The position numbers were made by a program, and so were the translations under genes. DNA of 64,000 nt from Dromiciops gliroides (lineage: Eukaryota; Chordata; Mammalia; Microbiotheria; Microbiotheriidae): assembly GCF_019393635.1 (NCBI RefSeq), contig NC_057862.1:94921159-94985158 (forward strand). The letters run 5' to 3'. This document shows, piece after piece, positions 42,346 to 51,409 of the stretch (position 1 is the first letter of the stretch; each line of letters opens with the position of its first letter). The notes under the pieces were generated by a model. That model was not told the DNA's origin, ran no database searches, and saw only the letters and a list, made by a program, of their open reading frames with translations.

Positions 42346-42565
42346 GTGCCTTGAAAAATATCAAGAGCTAGTACCAGGCCTAGTACCAGCTATGGGAATA
42401 TAAGAATATACTTTTCAAAGATGCCCAAGTAATTAAAAAAAAAAAGAAAACTCTTTGAGATCATTTGGGTCTGTATCTTCAAATGAGTATGATTATTCCA
42501 TGTGTTTGGATAGATGTCCTTATTTTGGCAAACAGGTGATTTTGTTACCGAGGAAGCTTCTCAGT
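42346..42565. other. No feature recognised
   Basis: A12 run at 42435; nothing else. Confidence 0.4.
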
Positions 42566-42569
42566 TTTG

Positions 42570-42745
42570 AAAAGAAATACAACATTGGGTTATAATGGGA
42601 TTTGCAACTAGATGTGATAGTCTAGTAGTTTGCTAATTAAATTCCATCATGGAGGACTACTGTCATATCTGGTTGTAACATGGGTGATAAAGCACAAAAT
42701 GCCATCTCATTTCTTCTTATGGTGTGATAGACTATAAAAATCTGA
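42570..42745. repeat. Unnamed repeat U2, copy 1
   Basis: Aligned by eye with 44060-44215: shared ACATGGGTGATAAAGC, a TTGCTAATTAAATTCCATCA / TTACTAATTAAATCCTATCA pair and CTTATGGT..GACTATAA. About 1.5 kb apart, same orientation, substantially diverged. Confidence 0.55.
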
Positions 42746-42799
42746 GAGGGAGAACTGGAAGTGAAAGTGTGGCCTTTGCTTCCTGGGTACATCCTCAGA

Positions 42800-42912
42800 A
42801 CATTTCAGCTTAACTCAGTTCAGCAAATGGTTACTAAACACCGACTGTGTGCCAGGGACTGTCTTAAGTGCTGGAGACAACAAATACAGTAGTAAGACAG
42901 TTAAAGAGCTTA
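42800..42912 (-). repeat. L2 3' end
   Basis: TTCAGCAAATGGTTACTAAA, GACTGTGTGCCAGGGACTGT and AAGTGCTGGAGACAACAAAT. Confidence 0.75.
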
Positions 42913-43105
42913 CCTTCCTTCTTAACCTGCAGTCTGTGAACTTAAAATATATATATTTTTTATATTTGATAATATTTTATAACTATATTTCAGGATAATT
43001 AGTTTCCTTTGTAATCCTGTATATTTTATGTATTTAAAAGTGTTGTTCTGAGACATAGGCTTCACCAGACAGAGGGGGCCAGGACATAAAAAAAGATTAA
43101 GAATC
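42912..43105. mobile_element. hAT-like nonautonomous element, family 2
   Basis: CTTCCTTCTTAACCTGCAGT at the left, GTTTCCTTTGTAATCCTGTA in the body, and ACATAGGCTTCACCAGACAG and AAAAGATTAAGAAT at the right. The class A pair that follows is inserted at its right edge. Confidence 0.65.
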
Positions 43106-43109
43106 TTTG

Positions 43110-43272
43110 TGGCAGCTAGGTGGCACAGTGGATAGAGCACTGGCCCTGGAGTCAGGAGTTCCTGAGTTCAAATCCGATCTCAGACACTTAACACTTACTA
43201 GCTGTGTGACCCTGGGCAAGTCACTTAACCCCAATTGCCTCACCAAAAAAAAAAAATAAATAGATAAATAAA
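43110..43272 (+). mobile_element. Class A SINE, first of a tandem pair
   Basis: Head GGCAGCTAGGTGGCACAGTG, tail A-rich with AATAAATAGATAAATAAAT. AGAATCTTTG precedes it (43100-43109). Confidence 0.92.
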
Positions 43273-43283
43273 TAAGAATCTTT

Positions 43284-43438
43284 GGGGCAGCTAGGTGGTA
43301 CAGTGGATAGAGCACTGGGCCTTGGAGTCAGGAGGACCTGAATTCAAATCCGGCCTCAGACACTTGATACTTACTAGCTGTGTGACCCTGGGCAAGTCAT
43401 TTAACCCCAATTGCCTCACCAAAAAAAAAAAAAAGAGA
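43284..43438 (+). mobile_element. Class A SINE, second of a tandem pair
   Basis: Head GGGGCAGCTAGGTGGTACAG, poly-A then GAGAGA. AGAATCTTTG lies before (about 43275-43284) and after (43440-43449), giving three copies of one target sequence around two SINEs. Confidence 0.92.
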
Positions 43439-43444
43439 GAGAAT

Positions 43445-43680
43445 CTTTGTATCGCACAGTAGTGTCTGACTTTGTGACTCTATTGGGGTTTTCTACTGGA
43501 GTGTTTTGCCAATTTTTTCTCCAGCTTATTTTAAAGATGAGGAAACTGAAGCAAACAGGGTTAAGTGACTTGCCCAGGGTCACACCGTTATTAAGTGTCA
43601 GAGGCTAGATTTAAACTTAGGAAGATGAGGCTTCTTGATTCCAAGGCCAGTGTTCTATCCATTGTGTCATCTAGCTGCTC
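43445..43680 (-). mobile_element. Class B SINE
   Basis: AGTAGTGTCTGACTTTGTGA, TGGAGTGTTTTGCCAATTTT, ACTGAAGCAAACAGGGTTAA and a TCATCTAGCTGCTC end. Confidence 0.85.
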
Positions 43681-43856
43681 ATCCTTGTATTAGGGAGATA
43701 ACATAATGTCCACAGATATGGGATATGTACAAAACAAAAGCATGGTGATTGGGAATGAGCAATGTTGAGAGAATTAGGAAGGGTCTTTTGAAAGAGATAA
43801 TGCTTGCCAAATGTACATAGATAAAGGCACAGGTGTATTATATATTATAAGGCATT

Positions 43857-43945
43857 CTCTCTCTCTCTCTCTCTCTTCCCTCTCTCCCCTCACTCCCCCT
43901 CTCCCTTCTTCTTTCTCCCCCTTCTCCCTTTTTCTCTCTCTCCCC
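43857..43945. repeat. (CT)n and CCCTCT-rich tract
   Basis: Pyrimidine-only for about 90 bp, beginning with a perfect CT run. Confidence 0.93.
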
Positions 43946-44059
43946 TCCCATCTCTTTCTGTGTCACTACATATATACACAGATAAACACATGTACACATA
44001 CACACATACATTATTCCCAAAAACCCTAGTGGTTTTAAGTTAGTAAAGCTTATACTTTG

Positions 44060-44215
44060 ACATTGAATAATAATGGGGTCTAACACTAAGTCTAATAGTC
44101 CAGTATTTTACTAATTAAATCCTATCACACAGCAATATTGTAAGTGCTTGGTTGTCACATGGGTGATAAAGCTCAAACTTCTATCTCCTTTGTCCTTATG
44201 GTTTGCCAGACTATA
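44060..44215. repeat. Unnamed repeat U2, copy 2
   Basis: See 42570-42745. The block GGTTGTCACATGGGTGATAA is the best-preserved shared segment. Confidence 0.55.
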
Positions 44216-44239
44216 ACACTAAATTAACCATGAAACTAC

Positions 44240-44360
44240 CAAATCTTAAGCCTACACTAAGACTTTGGGGATATCCTGTACATACGTGTTTATACATACA
44301 TATCACCGCTATTTAATACCTTCAAACTGCAGTAAGACTTTTGGAACATCCTGTATACCC
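44240..44360. repeat. Two direct copies of a mariner-like end
   Basis: CACTAAGACTTTGGGGATAT CCTGTA and CAGTAAGACTTTTGGAACAT CCTGTA (44255 and 44331, spaces added) are near-identical, same orientation, about 76 bp apart. I recall a CTAAGACTTTTGGGACACCC end from short mariner-like elements, but cannot confirm it. Confidence 0.35.
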
Positions 44361-44423
44361 AGATGCACATATATGCATGTATGCACATGTATTTACATAG
44401 AGTGCAGCATGTATGTATGCATA

Positions 44424-44710
44424 GTGGGGAGGAGGAGAGGGGCAAGGAGATAAGGAAAGATAAGGAGGAGAGAGAAAAAGGGAGGGAGATAGAGAGGGGA
44501 TGAGAGAAAGAGACCGATGAAGACATACAGAGAGGGAGGGAGAGAGGAGGTGGAGAGGTAGGATGGAGAAAAAAGGAGGGGAATTGAGAGGGGAAAGAAA
44601 TGCAGGGGGAAGGGAGAGGAGAGAGACAGAGAGACACAGAGACACACAGAGAGAAAAAGAGAGAGGAAGAGGTGGAGGAAGGAGAGAGACAGAGGAGTGA
44701 GGGGAAGATT
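44424..44710 (+). repeat. Purine-only tract, GGAGA/GAGA-rich
   Basis: Nearly 290 bp of G and A with few interruptions; the reversed strand gives long low-complexity serine/proline/leucine frames that are not genes. Confidence 0.93.
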
Positions 44711-44880
44711 TAGACCTGGAAGAGCCCTTAGAAGCTATTTAATCCAATCTCCTCATTTTACAGATGAGCAAGTGAGGCTCAGAAAGGTTCAATAACTTAT
44801 CTAGGTTCACACAGCTGGTAACTATCAGAAGCAAAACTTGAACCACATCCAACACTCATCCAGGACACATGTGTACTTCT
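44705..44880 (-). repeat. Class D SINE
   Basis: TAGACCTGGAAGAGCCCTTA, TTTACAGATGAGCAAGTGAG and TCACACAGCTGGTAACTATC. Confidence 0.7.
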
Positions 44881-44884
44881 CTTT

Positions 44885-45175
44885 GCAGGTGACTCCCAAA
44901 TCTAACCATGCAGCTAGTTATCCTCTCTCTGCTGAAATCTAGTCCTCAATCCCCCTAAAGTGGAAGTGATTTCTCCCTCAACTGATCTCAAAGCATGTTA
45001 TGCTCTTCTAATTCGCTTGCCATATTCTACTTTGGAGTACATTTATCTGTATACCCATCTTATATTGTCCTTGTATATTATAAGCTCCTTGAGCTGATAT
45101 GCTGGATCTTGTCTTTGTTTCTCTACTCAAATCTACTGTACACGCAGTAGGTATTTAAATGTTTTCTAAATGAAT
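44885..45175 (+). repeat. L2 3' region
   Basis: GACTCCCAAATCTAACCATG, TATAAGCTCCTTGAGCTGAT and CAGTAGGTATTTAAATGTTT, ending in AATGAATGAATAAG. Confidence 0.7.
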
Positions 45176-45206
45176 GAATAAGTGAATGAATGATGGTTAT
45201 CTAGTT

Positions 45207-45211
45207 CAGGA

Positions 45212-45247
<36 letters not shown>

Positions 45248-45569
45248 AGGCAATTGGGGTTAAGTGACTTGCCCAGGGTCACACAGCTAGTAAGTACTAA
45301 GTGTCTGAGGTTGGATTTGAACTCAGGTGCTCCTGAATCCAGGGCTGGTACTCTATCCACTGCATCATCTAGCTGCTCCTAGTGCAGGACTTCTTAAACT
45401 TTTTCTACTTGTGACTCCTTTTTGCCCAAGAAATCTTTATGTGACCCTAGGTATATAGGTATATAAAATAGGTATATATAACCTTTTACTGTTGCCAAAT
45501 TTTTCTCAACCCCCACATTCAGTTGTGGGATGCCATATGGGGTCATGACCCAAAGTTTAAGAAGCTTTG
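45207..45569. mobile_element. hAT-like nonautonomous element, family 1, split by a SINE
   Basis: Left end CAGGACTTCTTAAACTTT and right end AAAGTTTAAGAAGCTTTG are inverted repeats. ATCTAGTT (45199-45206) and ATCTAGTG (45570-45577) are an 8-bp duplication with one mismatch. This supports hAT for the whole family (4799, 46914). Confidence 0.8.
45215..45378 (-). mobile_element. Class A SINE with a TG tail, inside the hAT
   Basis: A (TG)n run of about 15 units (45216-45245) replaces the usual poly-T. Duplication CTAGTTCAGGACTT (45201-45214) and CTAGTGCAGGACTT (45379-45392), which spans the hAT left edge. Confidence 0.9.
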
Positions 45570-45579
45570 ATCTAGTGTA

Positions 45580-46460
45580 TGTAATCCCAGAAGTGATACA
45601 GAATTGAGTTGTAGAATGTTCTATAATATACCGTCTAGTATTGCCATTGGAGATCAATTCCTCCATGTCCTTAGCTGGCCCACTGAGATTCAGGACCACC
45701 AATATAGTCCTGGCTTTTAAAGTCATCATGATAGCCCCCAACTGATTGTCATGTTTCCATGTCAAATGGGCCCCATAAACACAGCACTCCTCTTTCTAGT
45801 TCCCATGGATACCTTAATGGAATGAACACACTATAATCCAAACAGCAGGAAGTACAGTTTATTCAAAGCTTCTGGGGCTGTCCAATTCAAGAGAGATACA
45901 CCCAGGGGGAAGATGGCCTAATAATAGCATCTCGTATTAACCCTTTTGTTTCTTTCCATTTTCCTAGTGTTGTTAAGCTGCTTCACCAATTTGGGGCTGC
46001 TTTCCTCCAGGTTCTAGATGTTTTGCCATCATCAGGAAATTCTCTACTAAAAAGCAATTTTTGGCTTTGAAAAATATTAATCTGAATGTGATTAATAACT
46101 ATTTTGCTAGTAGTGATCATGGATAGGGCCAGATTTGCTTCTGCCCACAAAGCTAATGTTTATAGAGAACCAAGCCCAAGTAATAAAAGCTGCTCCCATT
46201 GTTTTTTAAAAAATCCATCCTATGAAGTGTGGCTATCTTCCATTGGAGAGTATCCTTCCTATGACAGAAACACCCCAATATTGGACATGCTTCAGTCATG
46301 CTCAGGCCTAGTGGGAATTTGGGGTCATGCAGTCACTCATTCCTTCTCACACAGATCCAACCATTATAGTTGTTTATAAATGGGGTTCACAAAGATGTGT
46401 TCACAGAATTAGTATTCCTCAAGGGCAATTAATATTAAATTCTTAGGGAAACTCTGGTTT
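45580..46460. other. No gene or repeat recognised
   Basis: The 123-codon frame on the minus strand at 45394-45765 begins inside unassigned sequence and runs through the hAT, so it is chance. The 91-codon frame at 46104-46379 has no domain. Confidence 0.4.
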
Positions 46461-46464
46461 GGTA

Positions 46465-46750
46465 TTAATGAGAGATGAGTTTGGAAGAGTTTGGTAATGG
46501 CAGTGAGTAGATAGTTGATAGAGGGCTTTGAAGGCTGTATTGAGGAGCTTGTACTTAATGTGAGGGGAATTGGAGGGTGGCTACAAGTCTTTGAGGATGG
46601 GAATAAAATGACTCCACTGGTAGTTTGAGGAGGATAGAGTCTGGAAGTGGTATTTGCAGAGGAAGGGAGGAGGAGGGAGATTAGAGACAGGGAGAACAGA
46701 TAGACTATTGAGGAATCTTGGCTGGAGATAATGAAGACATGGACAGGGGT
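46465..46750 (-). repeat. L2 internal 3' region
   Basis: GAGGGCTTTGAAGGCTGTAT, TGAGGAGCTTGTACTTAATG, GAGGGTGGCTACAAGTCTTT and AGACTATTGAGGAATCTTGG. Confidence 0.6.
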
Positions 46751-47825
46751 CTAAGAATCTGCTTAGTCTTGTGTCATTGAGTAGTTTTATAAATGACTTT
46801 GATAAAGGGATTGGTGGTATGCTCATCAAAATTGAAGGTGATAAAAAGTTGTGAGGGACAGCTAATACAGTGGGTTTCAGAGTTGTGATTCAAAAGAATC
46901 TTCTAAGTTAGAGCTTAGCTTCTTAAACTGTAAGTTGTGACCCCATGTAGGGTCCTGTAACTGAATGTGGGGGTTGTGAGAAACTTGGCAATAGTAAAAG
47001 GTTATGTATACTTGTTTTATATGCCTATGTGCCTGGGGTCATGTAAAAATTTCTTGGGTGAAAAAGGGTCATGAGTGGAAAAAGTTTAAGAAGCCTTTGG
47101 GCTTTCATCTAATAAGATGAAATTCAGTTGGGATAAATGTAAAGTCTTACGATTGAGTACAAAAAAGGTAACTTTACAAGCATAAGGTGAAAGAGGTAGA
47201 GATAGAGAGTAGTTCTGAAAAAGGATCTGGGGTTTTCAGTGGATTATAAATTCAATATGAATCAGCAGTGGATAATGTGGAAGCCAAAAAAAAAAAAAAA
47301 GCTCATTTTTGTATTAGGTTGCATTAAGAAGGGCAAGCTTCCTGGAAGAGTGAAAAGACAAACCCCTGTACAAACATTGATAAGCTGAAGATTGTTCGGA
47401 TGAGAACAGCCAGGATGGTGAAGGGACTTGGATCCATATCATATGAGGATTGGTTGAAAGAATGGCATGTTGAGTCTGGGAAAGAGAAGACTCAGGGTAC
47501 CATCATAGCACTCTTCAAGTATTTAAAGGCAAAGGAGGGGCTAGATTTGTTCTTTTTGTCCCTAGAGGACAGAACCTGGAGCAATAGGTGGGAATTTTAA
47601 AGAGGTAAATTGAGGCTCAATATCAGGGGAAGCTTCCTAACAATTAGAGCTAGCCAAAGGCAATGAAATGCCCCCAAGAAGTGGTGGGATCCCCTTTCTT
47701 GGAGGTCTTCAAGTAGAGTAGGTTATATTTTGAGAATTTCTTTCATATATGGGTTGGATGCATGGCTTCTGAGTTCCTCTCAACCCTCAAATTCTATAAA
47801 TTTGTGATTCTGGGTGGTGTCTGTG
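46750..47825 (+). repeat. L3/CR1 LINE, reverse transcriptase end and 3' region
   Basis: Landmarks in order: GACAGCTAATACAGTGGGTT, TAATAAGATGAAATTCAGTT, GGGATAAATGTAAAGTCTTA, TGGATAATGTGGAAGCCAAA, AGGATGGTGAAGGGACTTGG, CATATGAGGATTGGTTGAAA, CACTCTTCAAGTATTTAAAG, AAGCTTCCTAACAATTAGAG and AGTGGTGGGATCCCCTTTCT. The TAATAAGATGAAATT part encodes the SNKMKFN motif typical of the CR1 reverse transcriptase C-terminus. A hAT interrupts it at 46914-47099. It is the best-preserved CR1-group copy in the window. Confidence 0.85.
46914..47099. mobile_element. hAT-like nonautonomous element, family 1, inside the CR1
   Basis: Ends TAGCTTCTTAAACTG and AAGTTTAAGAAGCCTTTG are inverted repeats. Body matches 4799-4961 (GTTATGTATA/GTCATGTATT and GGTCATGAGTGGAAAAAG). 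Confidence 0.75.
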
Positions 47826-47829
47826 GAAA

Positions 47830-48555
47830 CAGAAAGGAATATGAATATAGCATCATAAAGCAAAGAATCTTCAGGACTTGGCAATTGATTGGATCTGAGG
47901 GATAGGGGAAAGCTAATAATAAGAGTTACTCACATGGTGGAATAGGCTACTTTAGGGCTATTGTCGCAGATAGAAACCAGATCTACCTTATCCAGTATTC
48001 TGCCTTGGCTTCTGTGATGTTCTAATATGACAAAAAGATGACCTGATATTTGACGGGTAGTCCTCTAGGTGCTTGGACTTGAAGTTGGGGCACTGCCATT
48101 TCAGATAGAAGGCCAAGCAGCCTAGGAAACATAATAACTTGGTGCCACTCCCTCATAGCTGAATTCTCACTGGTGGTTTAAAGACAAAACCTTTGAATTC
48201 TGTTACTAATTCCTATTACTTTCTTGCTCAAAAAATGACTTTGCTCAGGATGGGTCAAGATCCTTCTTTAGGATTCTTCATTTGTCTGAATTTTAACTTT
48301 GACCTTTGCTTTCTCGGTTGATCAGTTTCCTTCTCAAAAATCAAAATAAGGACACCCCCCCTACCCCGCCTCAAAATGGCCATGATCCTTTCTGTCCATG
48401 GATGGCTTCTCCATTTCACAGGCTGTGGATTTTTGGTTATTTATTCCTGTCACTCCCTGAAATTCCTGTTCACTAATCCATAGCATCAGAATTGCTTCTT
48501 TAACCTCCAAGAGAACTTACCTTTTTGATTAGAAATGTGCACATATACAGAACAG
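47830..48555. other. Mostly unassigned
   Basis: A short minus-strand L2 scrap at 47875-47930 (GGCAATTGATTGGATCTGAG). The rest shows no feature. Confidence 0.4.
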
Positions 48556-48765
48556 TATTGTTGCAAAAACAATTGATTCTAGCCATGTGACTTTGAGTAA
48601 CTAATCTAATCTCTTGAATTCAATTTCATCATTTGTAAAAAAGGACAATAATTCTTACTCTGCATATCTCATAAGATTTTGTAGGTGGGTATCAAATGAG
48701 CTAATGTATGTGAAAGTGCTTTCTAGAAGAAGAAAGCACTCTATAGATGAAAGGCATTATACATA
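48556..48765 (+). repeat. MIR-type SINE, 3' part
   Basis: ATGTGACTTTGAGTAACTAA, TTTCATCATTTGTAAAAAAG, TCAAATGAGCTAATGTATGT and GAAAGTGCTTTCTAGAAG. Confidence 0.7.
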
Positions 48766-49000
48766 CACATACATATACATATATACACATACACACATAT
48801 ATACATACATGCCTCAAGTATGGGAGATTTTGAACTGTATATACATTCTAATTACCCTGGGATGGCATGCACACAAGTGTGTGTGTATAATACACACATG
48901 CATATGTATACATATATATACTATACACACACACATACACACACACATATATATATATAATGTATATACACACAATATATATACATATAGTAATACTGCC
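48760..49000. repeat. TA/CA-rich microsatellite cluster
   Basis: Mixed CACATA, TATATA and CACACA units with a unique insert at 48810-48880. Confidence 0.85.
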
Positions 49001-49244
49001 CACACCCCAGTGGACAGTTTTTATGAGTCTCTGTGGCTTCCCCTCTAAAATGATTAGCTGGTAGCCACATTTCTGGTGATAAGCCCCTCCATGCATAGCT
49101 AGTGTGCTCCTTAGTTAACAGTTATCCATCACTGATCTATATGTGAAGCCTTTCCAGTTTAGCAGGGCCTATCTGAGCTTGTGCCCCACTAGCATGACCT
49201 TCAAAAATGCATAGTTTCCTTCTCACTATTGTGAGACACTGAGA

Positions 49245-49440
49245 TGGAAATAGGATGTAAGATCATAGGAGCCTAGATTTAGAGCTGGGAGAGATGTGAG
49301 TGGTCATTGAGTTCAACATAATCCTTTTGCAGATGAGGAAATTGAGGCCCAGAAGTTATTTGTTTAAGATCACACAGCTAGTAAGTGTCTGATTTGAGTC
49401 TTCCTGACTCTAAGCCCTGTACTCTCTCTGATTATCAACA
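49245..49440 (-). repeat. Class D SINE
   Basis: AGATTTAGAGCTGGGAGAGA, GCAGATGAGGAAATTGAGGC, CACACAGCTAGTAAGTGTCT and CTTCCTGACTCTAAGCCC. Confidence 0.75.
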
Positions 49441-49511
49441 TTGTGAGGGTAAGACACAATACACCCATATCATATATACAATGTGCATGTATGGGCATAC
49501 AGTGCCCCATA

Positions 49512-49536
49512 CACACACACACACACACACACACAC
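49512..49536. repeat. (CA)n microsatellite
   Basis: About 12 CA units. Confidence 0.92.
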
Positions 49537-49559
49537 CCCAACACCACAATCTGTACCTA

Positions 49560-49778
49560 TATCTATTTATATCTATTTGGGGTTTTCTTGGCAAACATAC
49601 TGGAGTGACTTGCCATTTCATTCTCCAGCTCATTTTACAGATAAGGAAACTAAGGCAAACAGGGTTAAGTGATTTTCCCAGGTTGATGCTAGTCTGAGGC
49701 AGAATTTGAACTCAGAAAGATGAGTCTTCCTGACTCTAGGCTGGCACTCTATCCACTGCACCACCTAGCTGTTCTTAG
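49560..49778 (-). mobile_element. Class B SINE
   Basis: GGGGTTTTCTTGGCAAACAT, TTTTACAGATAAGGAAACTA, ACTCAGAAAGATGAGTCTTC and CACCACCTAGCTGTTC. Confidence 0.85.
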
Positions 49779-49794
49779 GTACAGATAGACAATT

Positions 49795-50040
49795 TGAATA
49801 GCTCACATTCACATACATAGTGCTTTAATTATTACAAAGAACTTTATCCCTACTGTAAGTCTCATATCATCCTCACAGCCATTCTCTGAAGTAGGTACTG
49901 TTATTATGCACATTTTATAGATGAGAAAACTAGTACTGAAACAGGTTAAATGACTTTTCCAGGGACACACAGCTATTAAGTGTATCTAAGAATGGATTAG
50001 GATTTGGGTCTTCCTGATTCCAAGTTTGGAACTCTATTCA
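49795..50040 (-). repeat. Class C SINE
   Basis: ATAGTGCTTTAATTATTACA, CATCCTCACAGCCATTCTCT, TTTATAGATGAGAAAACTAG and CTTCCTGATTCCAAGTTTGG. Confidence 0.65.
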
Positions 50041-50054
50041 ATACCTATGCTATA

Positions 50055-50118
50055 TAGATAAATGGATAGATAGATATAGTTAGATATAGATATAGATAGA
50101 AAGATAGATAAATAGAGA
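50055..50118. repeat. (GATA)n-like microsatellite
   Basis: Imperfect TAGATA/GATAGA units. Confidence 0.88.
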
Positions 50119-50174
50119 TATCCACATATGCACAGATATAAATATGTGTGTATATTATGCATGCTTATATATGT

Positions 50175-50480
50175 ATGTGTGGAATAAGAAGGAGACATAG
50201 TATATCTGGGCATCTTTCCAGCTACACTTGGGACATTTGTAAAAAGTAAACCAAACGTCACAGAAAAAGCCAAAAGACTTCCAGATGCAGCCCTGTCAGA
50301 TCGAATTGCCCTCAATCCTAAGACATTTCAAGTTCAGTTTAGACAGGACCTACAAGCCATTAAGGCCAATCAGGCTGTGTTGTTATATCCCAGGCTTGAA
50401 GAAGCTGTCAAGCTGATTAATTGAATCCTCATTGATGCTGTTAGCAATAACAATAAAGTCAGAAAACTTTCAGTTGCCCC
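50175..50480 (+). pseudogene. Possible processed pseudogene, unidentified
   Basis: In one plus-strand frame the sequence from about 50200 to 50420 reads like ordinary protein: FPATLGTFVKSKPNV, then LPDAALSDRIALNPKTFQVQ, FRQDLQAIKANQAVLLYPRL and EEAVKLI, then a TGA, then ILIDAVSNNNKVRKLSVAP. Amino acid composition and lack of low complexity differ from the chance frames around it. No intron signal or upstream promoter is apparent. I do not recognise the parent gene. Later sequence to about 50620 may continue it in other frames. It could also be a coding part of an unrecognised LINE. Confidence 0.4.
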
Positions 50481-51220
50481 CAGGTAAGCTTAATGAAGCA
50501 GTACAGCCACCGCTTACACACAGTGATAGAGGCAATAAGCTGGTATTGAAAGAATACCCAGACCAGGGGTTGTTCCAACCAAACTCCAATGTAGTTTGTT
50601 GAAGATTAGGCAACAGAACTCCATACTTCACTGGTTGCAGCTATCATCCAGGGTAGATGGCACACTGTGTGAGGATGAGAAATCCTTTTAGTTGAGAGCA
50701 TCCTAATATATTCAACAAAGCACTTGCACGGAATGCAGTGTTCGAGGTCAGGCTAGCAGTTCTTGTGTTTGCCAAACCACTCCCACACCCCATGTATAAT
50801 CTCGAATGGGATAAGCACAAACATTTAGAAAGCTGTTGCCATCTGGGCAGTTTCCCTTATAGCAAATACTGCATTTCCCATGGAACAATTCGGTGATACC
50901 TGCAGGCTGGGGCTGCTGACTTTGCTTTGAGAAGTTGGGGTTAGGGGAGAAGATGAAATTTCATTTAGGCAAAGGCTGGGGTGAGTTTTTTTTAGGTCTT
51001 TTATACTTTTTATATAGTTAAAAATTTTTAAAATTAAAATAGGAAGCTTTTCCATCTTCTGCTTGAAAATTTTCATATAAAAAAGCAAAACAGAACCAAA
51101 TAAAACATGTAGCTTATATAGATGTAGCTCTTAATGATTTCCTCCCTAAACCAAGAGTGGCTAAGTGGGGTTTTAATGTTGGAGAGACAGTTCTCTCTGC
51201 TTTTATTATACTCTAACCCT
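50481..51220. other. Unassigned, possibly the tail of the pseudogene
   Basis: Up to about 50830 the composition stays unlike the AT-rich surroundings. After that it is AT-rich without features. Confidence 0.35.
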
Positions 51221-51224
51221 AGGG

Positions 51225-51408
51225 TGGTTTGGTTTTTTTTTGCTTTTTTTTTGTTTTTTTTTGGGGGGGGGGCAATGAGGGGTTAATGACTTGCCCAGGG
51301 TCACACAGCTAGTAAGTGTCAAGTGTCTGAGGCTGGATTTGAACTCAGGCCCTCCTGAGTTAAAAAAAAAAGCACCAGCTTTATCCACTGTGCCACCTAG
51401 CTGCCCCC
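51225..51408 (-). mobile_element. Class A SINE with an internal A run
   Basis: Starts with T and G runs and ends CACCTAGCTGCCCCC. An unusual TTAAAAAAAAAAAG stretch lies at 51360-51371 inside the head region. Duplication TAACCCTAGGT / TAGCCCTAGGT flanks it. Confidence 0.85.
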
Positions 51409-51409
51409 T

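Noticed and set aside
44290-44647. Three overlapping minus-strand frames of 84-115 codons
   Set aside because: Low-complexity translation of the GGAGA-rich tract.
45394-45765. 123-codon minus-strand frame
   Set aside because: About half lies within a hAT element and the rest in unassigned DNA; no domain.
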